Below, in pieces: positions 11,906-22,430 of a stretch of DNA of 64,000 nucleotides; position 1 is the first letter of the stretch; every line of letters starts with the position of its first letter. The notes under the pieces were generated by a model. It saw nothing but the letters and a program-made list of their open reading frames with translations. It was not told the origin of the DNA and ran no database searches. The translations under genes and the position numbers were made by a program. Origin of the DNA: Ricinus communis (Eukaryota; Streptophyta; Magnoliopsida; Malpighiales; Euphorbiaceae); the NCBI RefSeq assembly GCF_019578655.1, contig NC_063260.1, positions 22,282,888 through 22,346,887 of the forward strand. Reading direction: 5' to 3'.

Positions 11906-14600
11906 CAAGATGTCACGACCCCACCCGTGGGCCCATGACCGGCACTAGGGAATGGGTAGGCTTAAGGCCACCGAAACCCGTAGTAAGCCCGACACTCACC
12001 GGATTTAAACAAATCTCATCTCAAATTAATATTATTAAAACCATAAATTATCTTAATAGTTACACTTTACAAAATTACTTGGTCTACCGGAAAAACTAGG
12101 CGAGACCCGGGCTCGGAAAATTTACAACCGATACATCTACTAATTACTACTCATGAGAATCTAAGATTTACCAATTTACATACCAAATCAAATACATCAC
12201 CCGATGATGAAGGAGTCGGGTTACTTGAATAAGAGTCATGGAGAACTAAATACAAATCAAAAATAAGAAAATGAGTCTGAGAGTGAGTTAAAATCAAATA
12301 ATCTAGGGACTATTGCTTCTTCTCGGAAAAACATAGATTATTCAAATCAGATATCAAACCATACTATAATCATACCCTACTATTTCCTTCACATAAAATA
12401 TTAATCATTCGAATCAAAATATCAACCATGCACGTGAAATACAAATCACATTATAATCAAATACTATAATAAATAAATAAATAAAAATATATATTTACTT
12501 TTACGGGACGAGTGGCTCGGTAGAACCCTAAACCCCAATTCTAGTAGCCTTTCGGCTCTTTTAATCCAACAGGTCTGGCGCCCAGAGAGCAAGCTCGATC
12601 AGGGTCCTTACCTCCAGCCTGAACACTTGAATTCCAAATAAGCCGGCGCCCAGAGAGCATCGCTCGATCAGGGACCTTAACTCCGGCAATCAATCGAACT
12701 CAGCCCAGAGCAAGCTCGATCAGTGCATAAATCCATAATAACCTTATATCCATGATCATTACCGGTATGACGCGTCCCGATGTAACCCATCAAAGTGGCA
12801 TGTTCTACAAGCCACGTTTCCCAATTCGCAATCATCACATATAATAAATATCATTATCTGATGAACTCATCCAACACATATCGAAATAAAGATTAAAGAT
12901 TTAAGATAAAACGACGTGCAATTTGTGAGGGAAAAAAATAATAACGTTTGTCTTATTATAACATACTAATAATAATATTTATATTATTTCAAATATTAAT
13001 AATCAAGTGAAATCATTTATTTTGCGATACTAATAATCATATTAAGCACAAATTCTAAATAGCATATTAAAATCAGACTAGCAATAGCGCAAAGATTAAA
13101 TGACTTTAACTCACAGGATTGGGCGACCTCCTAGCTCTGCTCCGGTGCCTCGGTAGGAGCGAGCCGAACGAACTGACAATCTAATCATGGAAAACAATTT
13201 ATCAATACGCTGAGACAATCCATCATTAATCCTAGGTCTAGACTCCCGGATCGACTGCCTAAGAATCTCGACTCGGGAACTACCAAAATTCAGTGAACCT
13301 CCCTACAACACGAACATTACCCCCCGTAAAAACGGGTCCAGGACCTGCCAGAAAAACACTCCAAATACTTAACGATTCAAACAATAGGAGTCGGGTCCCC
13401 AAACTTCACTATTTCCCGACTCCGCCACACAGCACAAAAATACAAGGCAGTCAACCGACAGACAATTATTTTTACTCACAATAATCATCAAATACTCAAT
13501 ATAATCCAATAGACACAATTAAACCAAGAATTTCTAAAATTAACGGGCCAAGATAATTACCGAGACGCTCGATCGCTCGGTCGACTCGCCTCCAGCAGCC
13601 GGAGTCCGATCGACGATCCGAACACACCATCGGACTCACAACGACGCTACCGATGACGATTCCCGCTTTTGATTTTTCGATCCGACACCCGATCATCCGG
13701 AGAGATTTACGGACGATCTCGACCGTCGATTTGCCAACGAAGCCCGATCGCCACGAAACCAAATTGCCATCGCGAAGCTTGAGCGGAGGAGAGTCGGGAT
13801 ATGTCCTCCGATCATCCATCCTCCCACGGAGCTCGCCGGAAAAGCCCAAAAACGCCGGTACCGCCACCATTATCTCTCTCCACCGGATCTTCCGTCTCCC
13901 GGCCACCACAGCGCCGGCCGCTAAAAGAAAGCTCGCCGTAGAGGAGCCGATCGCCACCCAACTCGGCCGCCAACAACGCCGGAACGGCTTGAACACGCCT
14001 GAAGCCGCCACACGCGCTCGCCGCCACGCCAGCCAAGACGCCGCTCGCCGGAGGCCACGCCGCCGCCTTCCTTCCTTCTTCTGCCATCGCCTCTCTCTCT
14101 CTCCCGATCTCCTTTCTCTCTCCCCGATTCCATTTCTTTCAATATCGACATTAGGCCTCCGAACTTTTCCTTATTACAATTTGGTCCCTCAACTTCCTTA
14201 ATTACTTACAATTTCATCCTGCAGAATTCCAATTTGACCCCCAAACTTCTTTTTAGTCTTTCAATTAAGCCCCTAACTATTTAATTTGGGCCAAATCCGA
14301 ATTATTGAAAATACACAATTAAATTAAATAATCAAATTCCAACTTAAAATTTAATACTACTAATCAATTATAATACCAATTTTCCCAAAATTCTTTTATT
14401 AAAACATCCTTTATAATTTCTTCCAAAATTTTCCAATATATAATTTTATTTATATAAATATGCATTTGGAAAAAAAATTTTGAATAACCAAAATATAATC
14501 ATTTCTCAAATAATTTACTTGAATAATAATAAAGCTAAAATTAACTTAAATAAAAACTCACTATTAAATATATAAAAAAAATTCCGGGTGTTACACAAGA
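11906..14600 (-). mobile_element. Nested solo LTR, 2.7 kb, probably Tekay/Del-like
   Basis: The inserted block 11911-14595 (2685 bp) begins TGTCACGACCC and ends GGGTGTTACA, a TG...CA pair with a short inverted end. CAAGA lies at 11906-11910 and at 14596-14600, a perfect 5-bp target duplication. The host gag-pol sequence resumes in frame directly after it (ending ...YQ before, DVMPEISFHAI after). There is no internal direct terminal repeat and no protein domain, so it looks like a single LTR left by LTR-LTR recombination rather than a whole element. Read on the minus strand it starts TGTAACACCC and moves from AT-rich sequence to a GA-rich and then GC-rich leader, as in long LTRs of plant Tekay/Del elements; orientation and clade are inference. 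It contains a GC-rich island (13560-14100) and repeated short motifs (12577-12720). Confidence 0.88.
12577..12725. repeat. Three spaced copies of a CCCAGAGAGC...GCTCGATCAG motif
   Basis: GGCGCCCAGAGAGC followed by GCTCGATCAGGG and a CCTTA-CTCC tail starts at 12577 and at 12645; a shorter third copy (CCCAGAGCAAGCTCGATCAG) starts at 12704. Spacing is 68 and about 59 bp. These lie within the nested solo LTR, so may be promoter or enhancer modules of that element. Confidence 0.8.
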
Positions 14601-17600
14601 CGTCATGCCCGAGATTTCTTTCCATGCTATTTCTGGAGCTAGTCACCCACAAACTATCCGTGTACCGGGTAAATTAAGGAACAAAAATGTGATTGTACTT
14701 ATGGATGGGGGCGTACCCATAATTTTGTTGATCAAGCCATCGTCACCAAATTTGCATTACCCATATTGCGATAAAAAATTTCAAGTCACCGTCGCCAACC
14801 GTGATCACATAGAGTGCATGAGTCTTTGCAAAGATCTTACCATCCACATCCAAGGTAAATCCATTACCGATTATTTCAGGCTTCCTGTGGCGGCTTGTCA
14901 AGTAGTTTTAGGAGTACAATGGTTGGCAACACTTGGACCAATAGAGACAGACTACTAGAAATTGACCATGACCTATAAGGTTGGAGGAGAGTCATATACG
15001 ATCCAAGGTCTAAAGCAGGGAACTTTAGAAGCCTTATCTGATAAGGAGTTCCATTGTCTACAGGGTACTGGATTCCTATTCCAAATCTCACTCTCTCCAA
15101 ATATTACCCAACCAAGTCCCCACCCACTTGACATAACCCATATTCTAACCGAATTCTCTCAAGTATTCGAATCACCCACAGACTTACCCCCAAAAAGATT
15201 ACATGATCACCACATTCCATTACAACCCAACATTAAACCAGTAAGTGTCAGACCATATCGATATCCCTATTACCAAAAGACTGAAATAGAGAAGATGGTG
15301 AGAGAATTGCTGCAATCAAAATTGATAAGGCCTAGTAATAGTCCATTTTCCTCACTTGTCCTATTAGTCAAGAAGGCGGATGGAGATTGGTGATTTTGCG
15401 TTGACTACCGAGCTTTGAACAGTATCACAGTCAAGGATAAATATCCAATCCCAGTCATTGATGAACTCCTTGATGAGCTATATGGAGCCAAATTCTTCTC
15501 TAAGTTAGACTTAAAGGCTGGATATCATTAGATTCGAGTGCATGAAGAAGATATCTCAAAGACAGCCTTTCGAACACATGAAGGGCATTACGAGTTTATA
15601 GTGATGCCATTCGGCCTTACCAACGCACCCTCCACCTTCCAAAGTCTCATGAACGATCTCTTCCGACCTTACCTCAGAAAATTCATTTTGGTCTTCTTTG
15701 ACGACATCTTGGTGTATTCACGAACTTGGGAAGAGCATCTATCACATCTCCGAATAGTCCTTACTATTTTAAAGACTAACCAACTGTTTGCTAAAGAAAC
15801 AAAGTGCAGGTTTGGTGTTTCACAAGTGGACTATCTGGGCCACATCATTTCAGAACATGGAGTGGCAGTAGACCCAATAAAAATACAAGTTGTTCTTGAA
15901 TGGCCAATTCCGACAATAACAAGAGAAGTGCGAGGATTTCTCGGGTTAGCTGGGTACTACCGCAAATTTATTCGTCACTTTGGATGTATAGCAGCTCCGT
16001 TAAATCAACTCTTGTCTAAAGAAGGATTTAAATGGAGTGAAGAAGCTGAACTAGCTTTCAATCAATTAAAAGAAGCACTAACGTCGCCACTAGTCCTATG
16101 CCTACCTGATTTTTCTCAACAATTCGTCATTGAATGTGATGCTAGTGGGATCGGAATTGAGTCAGATTTCTCAAAATAATCGTCCAATAGCTTATTTCGT
16201 TGAAGCTTTAAAGGGATCAGCTTTGCTATTGTCCACTTATGAGAAAGAAATGTTAGCCGTCATTAAGTCGATTCGGAGGTGGCGTCCATATCTCCCTGGG
16301 CAAGCGATTTATAGTCCGTGACCGACCAAAAGAGCCTTAAGTATTTACTAGAGCGTTGAATTACCACTCCCATGACTCGGTGGCTTCCGAAAGATCCTTG
16401 GCTATGATTACGTGAATTGAGTACAAGCGTGGGTCCGAAAATCAAGCCGACTCACTTTCTCGTGTGGTTGAGTTTCAGTTTCACATCCATTTCAAGGCCA
16501 TGTGCGGATTGGTGGCCAAAATTACAAGAGGAAGTGCAACAAGACCCTTTCTATAAGAAGTTGAGTTAGTCACAATCACTCCAACAACTAGTGCAACGGG
16601 ATGGAGTTTGGTTCAAACATGGGAAAATCTACTTGAGTCCCACTTCAACCTTAATCCAACAAATCATTGAAGATTGTCATTCATCACCAACAGTGGACAT
16701 TTTGGATTCCATAAAACTCTCTCACGCATTAAACTTAGTTTTGGTGGCCTAACATGCGTCGGGTAGTAAAGGAATTTCTACAACAATGCGAAACATGTCA
16801 ACGATACAAAACTGATTGCATGAAACCAAATTTATTTCAGCCATTACCCATTCCAAATCGGGATGTGGATTGAGGTGTCAATGGATTTTATCGAGGGACT
16901 ACCAACGTCAAATGGCTATTCAGTTATCATGGTGATTGTTGATCGCTTAACAAAATATGCCCATTTGTTGCGTTAAAACACCCATACACTCATTACGTTG
17001 GCTAAAGCATTCATTGCCAATGTCGTTCGCCTCCACGGTGTCCCAACATCTATTGTCGTTGATCGAGATAAGGTATTTATCAGTTCTTTTGGCAAACACT
17101 ATTCCGATTCTGAGGGAACTAAGCTATGTATGAGTTCAAGTTACCACCCCCAAACCGTGACGGTGGTGAACCGCACTTTGGAACAATACTTGCGATGTTT
17201 TGCAGGTGACCAACCACGAAAATGGTCTGAATGGATTTCTTGGGCTGAATTTAGCTACAATACATCCATTCATTCATCCACCAAAATGACGCCATTTGAA
17301 GCCGTTTATGGCATTCCACCACCACATTTGCTAACTTACATTCCAGGTACTTCCCGCATTCAAGCTGTTGATGAGTACCTACGTGATCGTGACACCATTC
17401 TACGTGAACTCCGTTATAACCTTTCATTGGCCAGACAACGAATGAAATGTCAAGCAGATAAAAAATGACGGGAAGTCTCTTTTGATATTGGAGACTATGT
17501 GTATCTTAAGCTCCAACCATATCGTCAAACTTATGTTGCCTTTCGAGCTTCAATGAAATTGGCCCCCCGTTTTTATGGTCCTTATCAGATTATTGAAAAA

Positions 17601-17920
17601 GTGGGTATAGTTGCATATCGGTTAGCCCTTCCACCAAATTCTCAAATTCATAATGTGTTTCATGTTAGCATGCTGCGCAAACATTTGGGTCCAGTACACT
17701 CTCCTATTTCAAGTCAACCTCCACCAGTGTCTGATGATTCCATTATTCTTCCACAACCTGAAGCTATACTTGATCGCAGAGTCATTTAAAAAGGAAAATA
17801 TCATCCCAAGTCTGAAGTTTTAATCAAGTGGAAAGGAGCTCCAAGAGAAGATGCCACTTGGAAAAATGAATGGCGCTTTACCAGGTCATATCCAGGTTTT
17901 ATCCTTGGGGACAAGGATTC
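14601..17920 (+). pseudogene. pol of the chromovirus: protease, RT, RNase H, integrase, chromodomain; several breaks
   Basis: The protease region opens EISFHAISGA and keeps VLMDGG where an active-site D-[ST]-G triad is normal, so this site is altered. Reverse transcriptase spans about 15200-15800, with SPFSSLVLLVKK, MPFGLTNAPSTFQ and the catalytic block FFDDILVYS. RNase H follows (FVIECDASG near 16120). Integrase has its zinc-finger area near 16680-16800, the core near 16880-17330 ([17 protein letters not shown]) and GPYQIIEKVG with HNVFHVSMLRKHLG after it. The tail VLIKWKGAPREDATW near 17818-17865 is chromodomain-like. Breaks seen: TGA 15391, TAG 15529, frameshift near 16150, frameshift near 16860, TAA 16974, TGA 17466 and TAA 17787. 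It would have copied and inserted the element. Confidence 0.92.
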
Positions 17921-17922
17921 TT

Positions 17923-17935
17923 GAGTGGGGAGGAA
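17923..17935 (+). other. Polypurine tract
   Basis: GAGTGGGGAGGAA abuts the 3' LTR, the normal place and composition for the primer of plus-strand synthesis. Confidence 0.9.
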
Positions 17936-18235
17936 TGATACGTGGCCTTGTTTACTCTTAGCAAGACTTAGTCAGTAGTTGTTACAATTTATTCCACTTA
18001 ATAAGCTAGTTAGAACTAGTCCTAAGCATGTTTACGTTATTGTTTTAGTGCAGATGTGCCAGGTGAACTGGCCTTAGTCTTTTCCTCATTTATAGCCTTG
18101 TTTGTTAAATTTTGAGCTGTAAGACTATTATAAATAGTCAGTCTTGAGTTCAATAAAGGACAGCAAATACATTACAAATATCCTTCTTCTCTTCTTCTCT
18201 CTTCCAACTTCTCCACTTATAATTCAGTTCCAACA
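17936..18235 (+). repeat. 3' LTR of the chromovirus
   Basis: Same 300 bp as 10556-10855 except T at 18033. It is followed by the GATTT target duplication at 18236-18240. Confidence 0.96.
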
Positions 18236-18240
18236 GATTT

Positions 18241-21200
18241 CTGCAAGATACCAATACTAGGACGCAATCGTTGTGATTTTACTCTATTACTCATTTTCCC
18301 ATGATGGCATTAAAATAAAATGAACCTATGAATAAGTTTAAAGAGATCCTAAATTTAAATTTTATCTCAACATCTAAATAAACATCCTATTATATTGTGT
18401 AATATTAATTTCTTGGATTAAAATATTTCCGTCATAAAAAAAGTATTTTTTATGTTCTATTTAGTCATTATAATCAATTGAAATAATATTATAGATTATT
18501 ATACGAACACAACTAAAACCATAATAAACACGAAGGCAAGAAAATAAAAGACGGATTGGGCGAATTTCCAATGGCAGAAGCTGCTAGAAACTATAAGATG
18601 AAAAGAAAAAAAGTTTTTCTTTTTTATACATATTATGTAAAAGTTTAAAACACATTTATAAACAGATTATTAAACTTGAATATATTATATTTATTTACGG
18701 ATTAGCGAGTTACCAATAAAAAGTTGTGTGCTAAAGACATGATTTTTTTTCCTAACCAAAACATATAATTTCTTTCAATAAGTATATATTTCAAAACAGT
18801 CTACATGCTCTGAAAAATCATTTAGTATATAATGAATATATGTATTATTCACATCCAAAGCATAGATTAATTGTTTTAATATATTATGTTATTAAACTTA
18901 AGGAAGAGATAAACGTGGTGTAGGCAATTGGAACTCGACTCCATAGCTATAATATTATTCCATATACATACGCTTTTTTCAGTATAAAGTTTTTGGCTCC
19001 AGAATATATATAATAGGGGATGGGGTATAAAAAATTTGGACCCGAAGGATAGGAGGCTAAAAGAACCCTTTGTGATTATAAAAAGGTAGATTTCTTGAAA
19101 TGGTAATATATATAAATACTTTCTTCATAATAATATCTTTTGATTTCAGAAGCTTCAATATATAGTTACTTGCACTGTTCAAAGAAGGAAAGTGTAAATT
19201 GGTTACTTGCACGTAAACGACAGAAATAAACAAATGAATATTGGCTCATAGGCTTTTTATTTAGACGAATGGTGGGATTATATGGATTTCTCATCATAAT
19301 AATGTTTGTCCAACGTATTATATTTATATTAATTAGTTTTAAACCATGAGTTAATCGGTTAATATATAGTAGTTATATTGCGACTTAAAAATAAATAATA
19401 ATATATGCTACATGTTATGATTATATATATATATTAAAAAATTCATAACTCTATATGACTAATATGATTCACTTACGGAATTTTCGAGTTTATGGGCCAA
19501 AAAATTACTTATATAATCACGAGCATCAAGCCAGAAAAATAAAGGGTTTTCTTTTCCATTTCAGAAATCATCAACCCAAACAATAAATTAATATGATATT
19601 CTTACTGCTAACCTGAGGATAAAAACTCTGCATCCACAAGTTTACACGTAACTCCAAAAATAGGGTAAAATGTTGATATCAATTATAGTTTGACTTTTAT
19701 TTAAGGAATAATAATAATAAAGAAAACAACAAATATAGGGTCGTTTTTTCGTAGGAGATCAGCCAAAAAGTGCACTATTTTTAGTGGAGCAGTAGCAGGT
19801 TGTTGTCATGTTAGCATTATTAAATATTAATCTGATTTAGAAGTTGTTACTTGAAAAACTCATTTTATAATAATATTTAAATTGCTGAAAATTCATCATA
19901 ATAAAAAAAATAAAAAATAAAAAAGTTGACTCCAGTGATGAAATTATATTTCATCATAAAATAAGATAAAAAAAAATATATAAACTAACTATAAAAGCCA
20001 CCCATTAAAAGAAATCCTCATACTATAATTTGTCAATCATGCAGGAAATGTAAAAGGGTGATGCTTAAATGACACGTGGACAGACTTATATAGAACTGAA
20101 TAATCTCTATCTCTGATAAGTTGAATGTAGACATTAGACAAGCAGCTTTATTAATTTTGTTTTGTTTGTAAAATATTTAGATTTCCCAATCGGAGAAAAT
20201 GTCCATATCAAGGGACACACTGTGACTAAGGCAGGAACCCAATAGCCACCAAAAGAAGGTGCGCAATTGACATTTTTGGAACAAAATTTTGTTTTTGCTT
20301 TTGTTGTTTAATTAGTGGTCGGAATCTGAATGTCAACGAATTGAAAGAAGTTGTTTGAGAGCAAATCCGTAAATTGGCCTTGGCAAAAGTGATGGGTGCC
20401 TCTTCTACTTGTTCATAGTTCCACATACTAATTTATGTCTCTTGTAAATTGGCCTCATTAATTTGACACGACTATTTCTAATCCAAACGTAAAATCAAAT
20501 CCCAAAACACAAGTTCTTAATCCAAAATCAAATAATGCTATATTATTATGAGAAAAGTATTCATCAATTGTATTTTATGGATCCCTCATACGGTGTGTTT
20601 CTCCTATTGTAGAAGAAGTTTGTTTTTATTTGAAGAAATAATATTTGATGATGTCTTCATTGTTTTTTTTTAATTAATTAATTAATTATGATTTATATAT
20701 TTTTGCATTCTTTTATTTCTATTAGTCAAATCAATAAAACTAATAATATTAGAACTAAAACTAATTATATAACCAATAAAAATAAAATTAAATAGATTTT
20801 CCTTTTTGTGATTAAAGGTTTTGATGTACAAGTAGGATTATTGTTGGTTATCTCATTAGTATAGCACACTACCTGTCACTATTCAAATAAATAGTCTTTT
20901 CTTTTTGTCATTAATTTATGAATTTGATTGATAAAATTCACTTAATGATTGATAAATTACTAATTTGATTCATCTTATAAAAACATTTAGTAAAACTTTC
21001 ATAAGAACTTGCTGATAAATTTGTCACATAGAAATTTTAAGAATTAGATTTGTATTATTCACGTTAAAAAAAAGGAAGAATATAACGATTACTAAATTTA
21101 GAAATGTAAAAATCGTTTATTCTTTTTGTCAGTTATTGACTAAGAAGTTCTAATAAATATTAATTAAAGGGAATGTTTAAAATAAAATGTACTGCTAAAA

Positions 21201-21389
21201 TTAGAGTTTTAATTATAATTTGCAACTCCTTTTTTTTTTTTTTCTTGAAATGGGTTTGAAAACATATGTTTTCCTTAAACCACGTTGGTAATTGGCTAAA
21301 CATGATTAAAATGGTTAATGTCCTCAACTTAATTGAACTCTTTACTAAATAATATTATAATAGTTATAAAAGGAAGTTTATAAATATTA
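18241..21389. other. AT-rich spacer
   Basis: No gene that I can support. The stretch at 20040-20460 is more complex and has a CACGTG at about 20072, and a 66-codon minus-strand frame at 20226-20426 without recognisable content. The rest is AT-rich with homopolymer runs. Confidence 0.45.
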
Positions 21390-21394
21390 GGCAT

Positions 21395-22430
21395 TCTGAT
21401 GTCTCAAACTCAGTATTCGCAAGTGTACGAATTAAATAATAGCATGAATAAATTCACCACGAGGTCGATCTCACAAGGAATTGTAGAATATATATTATAA
21501 AAACCAATTATCATACAAAATACTAAAAATAAATATAAACACTCTAAGCCAATGTTTTGAGAATAATTTTAAAATTTAAGAAATAAATTAAATAACTATA
21601 TAATAAATATACAACTGAAATAATTAATGTAAACTATATGATAAAATAATATTTAATCTAGCTTACATTTAGTAATTTTCTTATTTCTCTTAAGTTCAAA
21701 TCTAATAAATGAGACAATGATATGTTTTTTTCTTAAGTCACTCAAAATAATGATGCAACTTAGGTTTCTTATACCAACATAGATTAAAGTGATGATGTTT
21801 CAAATACTTTTAACCTAAAGATTTTTATAACAAATATTACTATTAAATTGATATGATGATCAATCAATAATAATAGATGAAACTAATACAAATATGAAAA
21901 TAAAAAAATTATTCATTAAACTCATAATATATAAAGTTCATATATAAATAAAAAGTCAAACTAAACACCTATGAAACTTAGTCTGACATATTTAATCCAA
22001 TAGTCATTATAATTAAATAGAAATACATAAGATTTATAAAACAGAAGATAAAACTCTATCAAACTCCAGAAGTTATTCAGGGAATGAAGAAGAATGATTT
22101 TCTTGAAAGAACAATGTAAAAACTAACTAAATGTTATAGAAGATGAACTGTAGGAAATTCGCAGAGAGAATAATAATAGATCCTCTCCCTTGTTTAATTA
22201 ACCTTTACTTATTATAGATATTCCTTTTTTTAGAGTCATTCTCAACATAATACTAATATAATTATTTTTTTCACAGTCTTAAATAAAATAGACAATTTAG
22301 AAAATAACTATTTTTAATTACATCATAACTAATTAATTTTCCTTTGATGAATTCGCTTGGGCCGCAATATTGGCAGTCCACGTATCTTTATTCCGAGCTT
22401 TTTATAGTCGCAGTCTAATTAAAAACTTAT
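21395..22430. mobile_element. Probable decayed LTR-retrotransposon fragment
   Basis: The start (21416-21486) has the pattern CGCAAGTGTACGAATTAAAT ... GAGGTCGATCTCACAAGGAA and the end (22350-22375) AATTCGCTTGGGCCGCAATA. I recall this pair from degenerate non-coding parts of plant gypsy-type elements. No LTR ends, target duplication or protein domain could be found, so the boundaries are rough and the call is tentative. Confidence 0.35.

Larger units (their letters stand above)
10551..18240 (+). mobile_element. Ty3/gypsy chromovirus LTR retrotransposon, complete ends, coding region broken, with nested insertion
   Basis: The 300-bp LTRs lie at 10556-10855 and 17936-18235, start TG and end CA, and differ at one base (C at 10653, T at 18033). 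The target duplication GATTT is at 10551-10555 and 18236-18240. A primer-binding site matching initiator tRNA-Met and a polypurine tract sit just inside the LTRs. In order come gag, protease, reverse transcriptase, RNase H, integrase and a C-terminal chromodomain-like tail, which identifies a chromovirus. Without the nested 2685-bp insertion and its extra 5-bp duplication the element is about 5.0 kb; with 300-bp LTRs this suits the Reina clade, which is inference. At least eight stops or frameshifts break the open frame, so this copy cannot make its own proteins. Confidence 0.95.

Noticed and set aside
13653..14201. 182-codon frame as a host gene
   Set aside because: It lies wholly inside the solo LTR, is low-complexity (Arg, Pro, Ser rich) and overlaps a long opposite-strand frame, as GC-rich DNA does by chance.
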